Source: Serpens sp035497915 (GTDB taxonomy: Bacteria; Pseudomonadota; Gammaproteobacteria; Pseudomonadales; Pseudomonadaceae). From it: a stretch of DNA of 64,000 bases. This document shows, piece by piece, positions 42,841-50,814 of this stretch. Every line of letters begins with the position of its first letter. The first letter of the stretch is position 1. The translations under genes were made by a program, and so were the position numbers. The notes beneath the pieces are model-generated. The model was given only the letters and a program-made list of their open reading frames with translations. It ran no database searches and was not told where the DNA came from. Location: NCBI RefSeq assembly GCF_035497915.1, contig NZ_DATJCS010000037.1:10039-74038 (forward strand). The letters run 5' to 3'.

Positions 42841-43314
42841 ATGGCGTGGTGGTGGCGACTTCGGGCGCGACTGGGCTATGCGCTGGCGCGCCGCCTGTTT
42901 CATTGGCGCTGGCTGATGCAGAAACCCGGCGCCTGGCGCTGGATGGAAGGACAGTTCTCGCGCATGGCCGCCCTGGGCCATGTTCCGGCGCAGAGCTTCT
43001 ATGGACATGTCCTGCTGTTTCGCGGGCGTGGCTTGGGCGCGCGCGAGGAAGGACTGCGCCTGTTACGCCTGGCTGCCCAGAACGGCGACAGCAAGGCGGC
43101 CTACCAGTTGGGTGTGACCAGCCTGGCCGGCAGCCCGCAGCAGGAGCCCGATGGTCAGGAGGCTGCGCGCTGGTGGATGCTCGCCGCCCAGGCAGGGCAC
43201 CCGCTGGCGGCCCGCAAGCTGGCCGATCTGTATCGCAGCGGTGGCTACGGCCTGATCGCCGATGCGGATCTGGCCGAACGGTATCAGCGCCGGGCCGAGG
43301 AGCTGGGGCTGTAG
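42841..43314 (+). CDS. Sel1-like repeat protein
   Basis: 157 aa. A basic, Trp-rich N-terminus (MAWWWRLRARLGYALARRLF), possibly membrane-associated, precedes two to three Sel1-type repeats: GLRLLRLAAQNGDSKAAYQLG, ARWWMLAAQAGHPLAARKLA and the final DLAERYQRRAEELG. Such repeats mediate protein-protein contacts. Last gene of the cluster before a strong terminator. Confidence 0.82.
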   Translation: MAWWWRLRARLGYALARRLFHWRWLMQKPGAWRWMEGQFSRMAALGHVPAQSFYGHVLLFRGRGLGAREEGLRLLRLAAQNGDSKAAYQLGVTSLAGSPQQEPDGQEAARWWMLAAQAGHPLAARKLADLYRSGGYGLIADADLAERYQRRAEELGL

Positions 43315-43333
43315 CGACGATTCGCGCGTGAAT

Positions 43334-43361
43334 GAAAAAGCCGGCGGAAGCCGGCTTTTTC
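43334..43361. terminator. Terminator after the Sel1-like gene
   Basis: aaaaagccggc-ggaa-gccggcttttt: perfect 11-bp stem with GGAA tetraloop and T-run; bidirectional, lying between convergent genes. Confidence 0.95.
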
Positions 43362-43377
43362 ATTTGTGGTTGCTGCT

Positions 43378-43419
43378 GTAGGAGCTGCACCGCATCGCGG
43401 CTGAAGCCGCTCCTACAGG
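43378..43419. repeat. REP pair (compact)
   Basis: gtaggagctgca followed closely by atcgcggctgaagccgctcc; a shortened REPIN with almost no spacer. Confidence 0.7.
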
Positions 43420-43468
43420 GACATTGCGTGGGGCGGTCAACGCTGCTCTTGCCCGCCATCCACTGCCG

Positions 43469-43498
43469 AGGGTGCACAAGGAAAGCCTTGTCCACCCT
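43469..43498. repeat. Palindrome agggtgcacaagg / ccttgtccaccct
   Basis: 13-bp arms with one mismatch around a 4-nt loop, just before the prc stop. Member of the 'gggtggacaac' palindrome type common in Pseudomonas; could also act as the prc terminator. Confidence 0.6.
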
Positions 43499-43506
43499 AG
43501 ATCCCT

Positions 43507-45615
43507 TCAGTGCTTGGCCACGCGGCTGTCCAGGGACAGGTAGTCGAGCAGGATATGCCCGGTTTCCGCCAAGTAGGCGTCCTCTTCCGGCTTGGGCTTG
43601 TCGGCGTCGTGCGGGCTCAGCGTTTCCTCGTCTTCCGACTTGATCTTCTTCAGCGGTTCCTCGCCACGGGCCAGGCGGCGGGTGTTCTCCAGCTTCAGCT
43701 GACGCGCCTCGATGGCGGCGTGCTGGGTGCGACGCTGGGTTTCGTTCAGGGAAACCCGGGTTTCCTTCATCAGCTCCTGGGACAGTTGCAGACGTTCGCG
43801 GGTGAAGACGAAGTCCGGGTTCTGCGCGGCGCGCGCGTCATGGCGGGCCTTGAGATCCGCCAGGAACGGCTTGAAGGGATCGGTTTCCGGGCGGATCGCC
43901 GGATGGATGCGGTCCCAGGGCATCGCCTCGGGCAGCGCACTTTCGCCGATCTCGTCGGTATCCACGTCCGAGGGGTAGAGGATGTCGGGCACCACGCCCT
44001 GATGCTGGGTGCTCTGGCCGGACACTCGATAGAACTTGGCCAGGGTCAGCTTCAGTTCGCCGTGGTTGAGCGGCTGGATGCTCTGCACGGTGCCCTTGCC
44101 GAAGGTCTGCACGCCGATGATCAGCGCCCGGTGGTAGTCCTGCATGGCACCGGCAAAGATTTCCGAGGCCGAGGCGGACAGGCGATTGACCAGTACGGCC
44201 ATCGGACCGGTGTAGTGGGTGCCGGCATTCTCGTCGGCCAGCACGTCGACCCGGCCATCGCTGTTGCGCACCAACACGGTCGGTCCCTGCTCGATGAACA
44301 GTCCGGTCAGCTCGGTGGCTTCCTGCAGGGAGCCGCCGCCGTTGTTGCGCAGGTCGATGACGATGCCGTCGACCTTCTCTTCCTTCAGCTCGGCCAGCAG
44401 CTTCTTCACATCCCGCGTGGTGCTCTTGTAGTTCGGGTCGCCGGCACGGTAGGCCTTGAAGTCCAGGTAGAACGCGGGGATCTCGATGACGCCGAGCTTG
44501 TAGTCGCGACCTTCATGTTCCAGCTGCAGCACCGACTTCTTGGCGGCCTGCTCTTCCAGCTTCACCGCCTCGCGGGTGAGGGTCACGATGCGGCTGGTCT
44601 GGTCGTTGGGCGCATTGCTGGCCGGGATGATCTCCAGGCGCACCTTCGAGCCCTTGGGGCCGCGGATCAGCTTGACCACTTCGTCCAGGCGCCAGCCGAT
44701 CACGTCGACCATTTCGTCGCTGCCCTGGGCTACGCCGACGATGCGATCAGCCGGCACCAGCTGCTTGCTCTTCTCGGCCGGGCCGGCGGGTACCAGACGC
44801 ACGATCTTGACCATCTCGTTGTCGCTTTGCAGCACCGCGCCGATGCCCTCCAGCGACAGGCTCATGTTGATGTCGAAGTTTTCCGCATTGTCCGGCGACA
44901 GGTAGTTGGTGTGCGGATCGTAGGTCTGCGCGAAGGCGTTGATGTAAGTCTGGAAAATGTCCTCGCTGCGGGTCTGCTTGAGGCGCGCGAGCTGATTCTG
45001 ATAGCGCTTGGTCAGCAGCTCCTGGATGGCTGCGGGCTCCTTGCCGGCGATCTTCAGGCGCAGCACCTCGTCCTTGACCCGCTTGCGCCACAGGTCATCC
45101 AGTTCGGCGCGGTTGCGGGCCCAGGAGGCGGTTTCGCGGTCGATTTCCAGAGACTCGTCGACGCTGAAGTCGATGCCGTCCACGTCCTCGAGCAGGGTCA
45201 GGGCGTATTCGATGCGTTCGATCAGCCGTTGCAGGTGGCGCTGGTAGATGGCGAAGCCCGGCTCCAGCTGGCCTTCCTTGAGGAAGTCATCGAACTTCAG
45301 TCGCAGGGGTTCGAACTCGGCGATGTCGCTGGCCATGAAATAGCTGCGGGCCGGATCGAGCAGCTTGATGTAGCTGTCGTAGATCTTGGCGGAGCGGGCG
45401 TCGTCCAGCGGTGGCTTGTTGTAATGATGGCGGCGCAGCAGCTCGACGACGTTGAGGCTGGCGATCACCTGGTTGCGGTCGGGCTTGAGGCTGGCCCAGT
45501 CGAGATCGGTGGTCTTGGCCTGCAAGGGCAGGCTCAGGCCCAGCATCAGGGCCAGGGCGGCACCGCCGAGCAGGCGCGGGAGGGTGAGTCGACGCAAGGA
45601 CAAGTGATAACGCAT
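43507..45615 (-). CDS. prc: Carboxy-terminal (tail-specific) protease Prc/Tsp
   Basis: 702 aa periplasmic protease that trims peptidoglycan hydrolases, lipoproteins and C-terminally tagged proteins. Signal peptide at residues 1-33 (ends PLQA); N-terminal Tsp domain; PDZ domain around SLEGIGAVLQSDNEMVKIVRLVPAGPA; S41 catalytic domain with the Ser in NRLSASASEIF and Lys in TFGKGTVQS, plus GDPNYKSTTRDV. Start fixed at the ATG 45615 by the signal peptide; the frame remains open upstream but runs antisense through the divergent oxidoreductase gene. Confidence 0.96.
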   Translation of the reverse strand: MRYHLSLRRLTLPRLLGGAALALMLGLSLPLQAKTTDLDWASLKPDRNQVIASLNVVELLRRHHYNKPPLDDARSAKIYDSYIKLLDPARSYFMASDIAEFEPLRLKFDDFLKEGQLEPGFAIYQRHLQRLIERIEYALTLLEDVDGIDFSVDESLEIDRETASWARNRAELDDLWRKRVKDEVLRLKIAGKEPAAIQELLTKRYQNQLARLKQTRSEDIFQTYINAFAQTYDPHTNYLSPDNAENFDINMSLSLEGIGAVLQSDNEMVKIVRLVPAGPAEKSKQLVPADRIVGVAQGSDEMVDVIGWRLDEVVKLIRGPKGSKVRLEIIPASNAPNDQTSRIVTLTREAVKLEEQAAKKSVLQLEHEGRDYKLGVIEIPAFYLDFKAYRAGDPNYKSTTRDVKKLLAELKEEKVDGIVIDLRNNGGGSLQEATELTGLFIEQGPTVLVRNSDGRVDVLADENAGTHYTGPMAVLVNRLSASASEIFAGAMQDYHRALIIGVQTFGKGTVQSIQPLNHGELKLTLAKFYRVSGQSTQHQGVVPDILYPSDVDTDEIGESALPEAMPWDRIHPAIRPETDPFKPFLADLKARHDARAAQNPDFVFTRERLQLSQELMKETRVSLNETQRRTQHAAIEARQLKLENTRRLARGEEPLKKIKSEDEETLSPHDADKPKPEEDAYLAETGHILLDYLSLDSRVAKH

Positions 45616-45717
45616 AGTAGGCCGTCTTCTGGTACCGGGTTTCGCGAAGGATCCGGCGTTATGGCGCGAAAGCCCGGCATCGCCCGGGCTCGATGTGAGA
45701 GTCACTATGGAGGCAGC

Positions 45718-46680
45718 GTGAAGGCATTGCAAGGTATCGAGGGACGCGTGGAGTGGGCCGAGCGGGACAACGAGACGTGCGGTTCCGGGCAGATTCGCAT
45801 CCGTGTGGCGGCGGCCGGGCTCAACCGTGCCGACCTGCTGCAGCGGGCCGGTCACTATCCGCCGCCGCCCGGCGCCAGCGACATTCTCGGCCTGGAATGC
45901 GCCGGGGTGGTCAGCGAGGTGGGCGCGGGCAGTCCGTGGCGAGTGGGTGATCGGGTGTGCGCACTGCTGGCCGGTGGTGGCATGGCCGAGGAGGTGGTGG
46001 TGCATGCCGGGCACGCGCTGCCGGTACCGGACGACGTGAGCCTGGCCGAGGCCGCCGCGCTGCCGGAGGTGTATGCCACCGCCTGGCTCAACCTGTTCCA
46101 GCTGGCCCGCCTGCAGCCAGGCGAGAAGGCGCTGATCCATGCCGGCGCCGGCGGCGTCGGTTCGGCGGCCATCCAGTTGTGCATGGCGTTTGGCAATCCC
46201 TGCTGGGTGAGCGTCGGCTCGGCCGATCGTCTGGCCTACTGCGAAAGCCTCGGCGCCCAGGGCGGCGTGCTGCGCGGCGAGAACCTGGAAAGCCTGAAGG
46301 ACTTCGCGCCGTTCGATGTGATCCTCGATCCGGTCGGCGCCAGCTACGCGGCCCTCAACCTCAACCTGATCGCCCTGGATGGTCGCTGGGTCATCATCGC
46401 CATGATGGGCGGGCGCCGCGCCGAGCTGGACCTGGCCAAGCTGCTGGCCAAGCGCGTGCAGATCACCGGCTCGACCCTGCGCAACCGCGACGATGCGTTC
46501 AAGGCGGCGCTGATGGCTGAGCTGCGTGAGCGGGTCTGGCCGCTGTTCGCCGACAAGCAGCTGTCGCCGCAGCTGGAGCGCAGCTTCCGCGCCGATCAGG
46601 CCGAGGAAGCCTTCGCGCTGCTGGAGAGCAACCAGGTCAATGGCAAGATCGTTTTGGTGCTGGACGACGGCTTGGCCTGA
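45718..46680 (+). CDS. NAD(P)H:quinone oxidoreductase, PIG3-type MDR protein
   Basis: 320 aa medium-chain dehydrogenase/reductase without the structural zinc lobe. Motifs: GLNRADLLQRAGHYPPPPGASDILGLE at the N-terminus, YATAWLNLF, and the NADPH-binding HAGAGGVGSAAIQL. These match the PIG3/quinone oxidoreductase group. GTG start at 45718, with a consensus ribosome site (ggagg) 5 nt upstream; divergent from prc. Confidence 0.92.
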   Translation: MKALQGIEGRVEWAERDNETCGSGQIRIRVAAAGLNRADLLQRAGHYPPPPGASDILGLECAGVVSEVGAGSPWRVGDRVCALLAGGGMAEEVVVHAGHALPVPDDVSLAEAAALPEVYATAWLNLFQLARLQPGEKALIHAGAGGVGSAAIQLCMAFGNPCWVSVGSADRLAYCESLGAQGGVLRGENLESLKDFAPFDVILDPVGASYAALNLNLIALDGRWVIIAMMGGRRAELDLAKLLAKRVQITGSTLRNRDDAFKAALMAELRERVWPLFADKQLSPQLERSFRADQAEEAFALLESNQVNGKIVLVLDDGLA

Positions 46681-46696
46681 GTCTGTGCATCGGACC

Positions 46697-46795
46697 TGTG
46701 GGGCCGGGTTTGTCCCGGCCAGAGGCCGGCGCCAGCCGGCCCCGCACCGGTAATGCCTCGACTCCGTCGGCCGGCATAAAGCCGGCCCTACAGGG
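46697..46795. repeat. Palindromic repeat unit (BIME-like)
   Basis: tgtggggccgggtttgtccc...ggccggcataaagccggccctacagg: outward-facing palindromes of the same family as at 37909 and 60532, between the oxidoreductase and the convergent ABC operon. Confidence 0.75.
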
Positions 46796-46808
46796 ATCTG
46801 TGCCGCCC

Positions 46809-47798
46809 TTAACCCTCCAGCTCGCGCACCGCCTCCGGGGCGATCTCCAGTGCCACGGAGCGGCCGCTGGGCAGTAGGTCCGCGGCCGAGCGGTTGAGCA
46901 CATCCACGCATAACTCCACGCCGCAGCTCTCGACGCGGTAGCGAATGATATTGCCGAGCAGGCTGTGGCTGCGGATCAGTCCGTTGAGGCTGCCGCTGCC
47001 CAGGCGGATGGCCTCGGGGCGGATCGCCACGCGCTGGCTCACCGGGCGGCCCAGCAGGCGGCCGGCCGCCTCGGCATCCAGCAAGTTGTAGTGGCCGATG
47101 AAGCCGGCGGCGAAGGCGTTGGCCGGCTCGGTGTACAGCGCCTCGGCGCTGCCGTTCTGCACGATGCGCCCGGCGTCCATCAGCAGGATACGATCCGACA
47201 GGGTCAGCGCCTCCTCCTGGTCGTGGGTGACGAACAGCGTGGTCAGGCCCAGTTCCCGCTGAATGCGGCGGATTTCCTCGCGCAGGTGCTTGCGGATGCG
47301 CGCATCCAGCGCCGACAACGGCTCATCGAGCAGCAGCAGGCGCGGCCGGGTGACCAGCGAGCGGGCCAGGGCGACGCGCTGGCTCTGCCCGCCGGACAGC
47401 TGCTGCGGATAGCGGTCGGCCAGCGCATCCAGTTCCACCAGGGCCAGCACCTCGGCGACGCGCCGGGCGCTTTCCGCTTTCGCTACCCGCTGCATGCGCA
47501 GGCCGAAGGCGACGTTCTGCGCCACGGTCATGTTGGGGAACAGCGCATAGCTCTGGAACACCATGCCGATGCCGCGCTTCTGCGGTGGCAGCGGCAGCAG
47601 GTCCTGGCCGTCCAGATGAATCGAGCCGCCGTTCACTTCGGTCAGGCCGGCCACGCAGCGCAGCAGGGTGGATTTGCCGCAACCCGACGGGCCGAGCAGG
47701 GTGACGAATTCGCCCTGCGCGATGCTGCAGTCGATGTCGCTGAACACCGGCGTGGCGCCATAGCGCTTGTGCAGCCCCTCGATGACCAGAAAGCTCAT
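46809..47798 (-). CDS. ABC transporter ATP-binding protein (PotA/FbpC-type)
   Basis: 329 aa. Walker A GPSGCGKST, Q-loop VFQSYALFP, signature LSGGQSQRVALARSL, Walker B LLLLDEPLSALD, H-loop FVTHDQEEA. A C-terminal OB-like (TOBE) domain follows from about residue 240. Last gene of a four-gene importer operon transcribed away from the amine dehydrogenase genes. Start at 47798 overlaps the preceding permease stop (ATGA). Confidence 0.95.
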   Translation of the reverse strand: MSFLVIEGLHKRYGATPVFSDIDCSIAQGEFVTLLGPSGCGKSTLLRCVAGLTEVNGGSIHLDGQDLLPLPPQKRGIGMVFQSYALFPNMTVAQNVAFGLRMQRVAKAESARRVAEVLALVELDALADRYPQQLSGGQSQRVALARSLVTRPRLLLLDEPLSALDARIRKHLREEIRRIQRELGLTTLFVTHDQEEALTLSDRILLMDAGRIVQNGSAEALYTEPANAFAAGFIGHYNLLDAEAAGRLLGRPVSQRVAIRPEAIRLGSGSLNGLIRSHSLLGNIIRYRVESCGVELCVDVLNRSAADLLPSGRSVALEIAPEAVRELEG

Positions 47799-48580
47799 GG
47801 CAGATCCTTGTTCAGGCGGTTGGCCGCCCAGGTGAACAGCAGCACGAAGAAGAAGTAGGAGATCACCAGGGCGCTGTTGAAGTGGCCGCTGCTGTTGCGC
47901 ATGTTGTTCAGGTACACCTGCAGGGTCTCGTAGCGGGTGCCTACCAGCAGGTTGGCAAACACGAACTCGCCGAGCAGGAACGAGAACGACAGGAATAGCG
48001 CCACCATCACCCCCTTGCGCAGGTTGGGCAGCACCACCCAGAAGGCCGCCTGCCAGGTGCTGGCGCCGTGGATGCGCGCGGCGTCCATCAGGTCGCGCAG
48101 GTTGAGCGACAGCAGGTTGTTGCTGATCGCCCGGTACATGAAGGGCAGGGCCACGGTGAAATAGCAGCCGATCAGGATCCAGGGCGTGCCGATCAGCGGC
48201 AGCGGCCCGCTGCCGTACACCTGCAGCAGGCCCACCGAGGACACCACCGGCGGGATGGCGAAGGGCAACAGGATCAGCACGTTCATCAGGCCATCGAGGC
48301 GCGGGAAGTGGTAATGCACCACGAACAGCAGCGGCAGGATGAGCAGCACCGACAGCAGCAGCGCGCCGAAGCACACCAGCAGCGAATGACCGAAGGCGGT
48401 GAGGAAGCGCGCGTCGCTCCACAGCGCCAAGTACCACTTGAGGGTCAGCCCGCTGGGCAGGATGGTCGCCGACCAGCTGGTGGCCAGCGAGTAGAGCAGG
48501 GTGCCGGCCAGCGGCAGCAGCAGGATCAGGAACAGCAGCCAGACCACCAGCCGGTGATAGAGCGCTTCAGCGCGCGGCAT
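47795..48580 (-). CDS. ABC transporter permease 2
   Basis: 261 aa, six predicted transmembrane helices. The EAA-type loop motif (DAARIHGASTWQAAFWVVLPNLRKG) is diagnostic of binding-protein-dependent permeases; PotC/PhnV-like. Overlaps the upstream permease by 14 bp. Confidence 0.94.
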   Translation of the reverse strand: MPRAEALYHRLVVWLLFLILLLPLAGTLLYSLATSWSATILPSGLTLKWYLALWSDARFLTAFGHSLLVCFGALLLSVLLILPLLFVVHYHFPRLDGLMNVLILLPFAIPPVVSSVGLLQVYGSGPLPLIGTPWILIGCYFTVALPFMYRAISNNLLSLNLRDLMDAARIHGASTWQAAFWVVLPNLRKGVMVALFLSFSFLLGEFVFANLLVGTRYETLQVYLNNMRNSSGHFNSALVISYFFFVLLFTWAANRLNKDLP

Positions 48581-49439
48581 GGTAGCTCCTCCTCAACAGC
48601 CATTGGTGCACCAGGGTGATCAGCGCCATCAGCCCGACCAGCAGCATGGCCAGGGCGCTGGCCAGCCAGGGATCGAGGCTGATGTCGCCGGCCACCAGCG
48701 CGGCGATGCGGATCGGCACGATGTTGAAGTTGCCGGTGGTCAGCGCATACACGGTGGCGTAGGCGCCCAGCGCGTTGGCCAGCAGGATCACGAAGGTGCC
48801 GACCAGCGCCGGCGTCAGCACCGGCAGGCCGATGTGGTACCAGAAGCGCCAGGTCGGGGCGCCGAGCAGCGCGGCCGATTCGCGCCAGTCTTCGCGGATG
48901 GCATCGAAGGCGGGGAAGAGCAGCAGCACCCCCAGCGGAATCTGGAAGTAGGTGTAGATGACGATCAGCCCGGTCTTGGAATACAGGTTGAAGTCCTCGA
49001 TCCAGCCGATCTGGCGCAGCAGCAGGGTCAGCGCGCCGTTGAAGCCGAGCAGGATGATGAAGGCGAAGGCCAGCGGCACGCCGGCGAAGTTGCTGGTCAT
49101 GGTGGCAAAGGCGTTGACGAAGTCGCGCAGCCGCGAGTCCACCTTGTGCAGCGAATAGCTGCCGAGCAGGGCGATCAGCAGGCCGAACAGGCTGGACCAG
49201 AAGGCCACCTGCAGGCTGTGGCTAATCGCCTGCCGGTAGAAGCGCGACTCCAGGATGCGGGTGAAGTTGGCCAGGCTCCAGCCCTCGGCCGTCTGCACGC
49301 TGTTGACCGCTACCCAGAACAGCGGTGCGATCTGGAAGGCGAAGAACACCAGCGCGAACGGCAGCAGGCAGAGCGCCGCCAGCCAGCGGCCGCGACGGGC
49401 GGCGGTCAGCGGCGGCGCGCGGCGTGCAGGGGCCGTCAT
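48567..49439 (-). CDS. ABC transporter permease 1
   Basis: 290 aa, six predicted transmembrane helices, EAA loop ESAALLGAPTWRFWYHIGLPVL. A long basic N-terminus precedes the first helix, as in PotB/PhnU-type proteins. Starts 12 bp after the binding-protein gene. Confidence 0.94.
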   Translation of the reverse strand: MTAPARRAPPLTAARRGRWLAALCLLPFALVFFAFQIAPLFWVAVNSVQTAEGWSLANFTRILESRFYRQAISHSLQVAFWSSLFGLLIALLGSYSLHKVDSRLRDFVNAFATMTSNFAGVPLAFAFIILLGFNGALTLLLRQIGWIEDFNLYSKTGLIVIYTYFQIPLGVLLLFPAFDAIREDWRESAALLGAPTWRFWYHIGLPVLTPALVGTFVILLANALGAYATVYALTTGNFNIVPIRIAALVAGDISLDPWLASALAMLLVGLMALITLVHQWLLRRSYHAAR

Positions 49440-49451
49440 GGGCTGGCCGTG

Positions 49452-50504
49452 CTAGCGCATCTCGATGATCACGTGCTCCTGCCAGAGCTGCGGCAGCGCC
49501 TTGGCGGATTTCTCCCAGGCGGCGGCATCCTCGATCGGCCGGACCTTGGCGTACTGCTCGTTGGGCAGCAGCCTGGCCTGGACGTCGGCCGGCAGGGTCA
49601 GGTGCTCGGCACGGATGGGCCGGGCGTTGCCCTTGGCCAGGTTGATCTGCCCGGCGTCGGAAAGGATGTATTCCCGGGCCAGCTTGGCGGCGTTGGGGTG
49701 TTTTGCATATTTGTTGATGAGGGTGCTGTAGCCGGAGATCACCGAGCCGTCGGAGGGGATCAGCACTTCGAAGCGGCTGGGGTCGATCTGCTCGCGATAG
49801 CCCAGACCGTTGAAGTCCCAGACTACGCCGACTTCCACCTCGCCCTTTTCCAGGGTCTGGATGGTCGGGTTGGCCAGCGACAGGCGGCCCTGGCGGGCAA
49901 TGTCGGCGAAGAAATCCAGCCCCGGCTGAAGGTTCTTCTCGTCGCCGCCGTTGGCGATGGCCGCGGCCAGTACGCCGTTCACCGCCTGGGCGGCGGAGCT
50001 GACGTCGCCGATGGCCACCTTGTAGCGACCGTTCTTCAGTTCGGCCCAGGAGCGGGGCACGTCCTTGACCAGTTGGGTGTTGACGATGAAGGCGATGGAG
50101 CCGGTGTAGGCCAGCATCCAGTGGCCGTCCGCATCCTTGGCCCACTCGGGAATCTGATTCCAGGTACTCGGCTTGTAGGGCTGGGTGACGCCCTGCTGCA
50201 CCGCGATGGGCCCGAACGCCGCGCCCACGTCGCCGATGTCGGCGGTGGCGTTGTTCTTCTCGGCGGCGAACTTGGCGATTTCCTGGGCCGAACTCATGTC
50301 GGTGTCGCTGTGTTCCAGGCCATACAGGCGCTTGAGGTCGGCCCAGGTGTCCTTCCAGTTGGCCCAGCTGTCCGGCATGCCCACGCTGTCCACGCGCCCT
50401 TCGGCGCGAGCGGCCTGTTCCAGTTGCGCCAGGTCCTGTGCGCCAGCCGGGTTGCCCACGGCCATGGCCGCGCCCATCAGTGAAACCCATAGCAGTCGTT
50501 TCAT
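49452..50504 (-). CDS. ABC transporter periplasmic solute-binding protein (family 1)
   Basis: 350 aa. Signal peptide at residues 1-22 (ends PAGA). The mature protein resembles the PotD/FbpA/PhnS cluster of binding proteins (GDVGAAFGPIAVQQG, GYSTLINKYAKHPNAAKLAREYILS). Ligand cannot be decided: polyamines, 2-aminoethylphosphonate, iron(III) and opines are all bound by members of this group. First gene of the operon and divergent from the amine dehydrogenase operon across a 310-bp region, which makes an amine-related ligand worth testing. Confidence 0.9.
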   Translation of the reverse strand: MKRLLWVSLMGAAMAVGNPAGAQDLAQLEQAARAEGRVDSVGMPDSWANWKDTWADLKRLYGLEHSDTDMSSAQEIAKFAAEKNNATADIGDVGAAFGPIAVQQGVTQPYKPSTWNQIPEWAKDADGHWMLAYTGSIAFIVNTQLVKDVPRSWAELKNGRYKVAIGDVSSAAQAVNGVLAAAIANGGDEKNLQPGLDFFADIARQGRLSLANPTIQTLEKGEVEVGVVWDFNGLGYREQIDPSRFEVLIPSDGSVISGYSTLINKYAKHPNAAKLAREYILSDAGQINLAKGNARPIRAEHLTLPADVQARLLPNEQYAKVRPIEDAAAWEKSAKALPQLWQEHVIIEMR

Positions 50505-50635
50505 CGTGCAGCTCCTTGCAGGGTGAGTCCTTGAGGCGGTTCCAGCACTGTGGCGGCCCTGGATGACTGGCCGATGACAGCTGTGCGCAAGCGTGCCGGC
50601 GTTGGCAGAGCGTAGCCCAGCCGGCTGCGGCAGGA

Positions 50636-50654
50636 GCGCACCAATTCGGTGCGC
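50636..50654. promoter_or_regulatory. Palindrome gcgcacc-aattc-ggtgcgc, possible activator site
   Basis: Perfect 7-bp inverted repeat, about 90 bp upstream of the sigma-54 promoter at 50737, the usual position of an enhancer for a bacterial enhancer-binding protein. It could instead be a terminator-like hairpin or an operator for the divergent ABC operon. Confidence 0.4.
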
Positions 50655-50736
50655 GGAAAACTGTTAGTGAGCTATTAAAGAGCTGGCGAAGCGTCAGAAT
50701 GTCGCGTTTTCCCAGCTAAATCATTGTTTTTACAGG

Positions 50737-50751
50737 TGGCACGCTTGCTGC
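50737..50751 (+). promoter_or_regulatory. Sigma-54 (RpoN) promoter of the amine dehydrogenase operon
   Basis: TGGCACgcttgCTGC: the invariant GG (50738-50739) and GC (50750-50751) are separated by exactly 10 bp. TGGCAC is a perfect -24 element; the -12 is CTGC instead of TTGC. Located 63 bp upstream of the heavy-chain start. Confidence 0.75.
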
Positions 50752-50814
50752 TTTGGGTGTTCGGCGCGGTGTTCGAAATATTGGCCGCGCCTATTCCTAG
50801 AAGTGGAGAACATC

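Noticed and set aside
43510..46680. 1056-codon plus-strand frame across prc and the quinone oxidoreductase
   Set aside because: First two thirds are antisense to prc; the real gene is only its last third, starting at the GTG 45718 with a strong ribosome site.
50803..50814. Upstream GTG start for the amine dehydrogenase heavy chain
   Set aside because: The GTG overlaps the GGAG ribosome site that is correctly spaced for the ATG at 50815; the same reasoning excludes the GTG at 53136 for the light chain.
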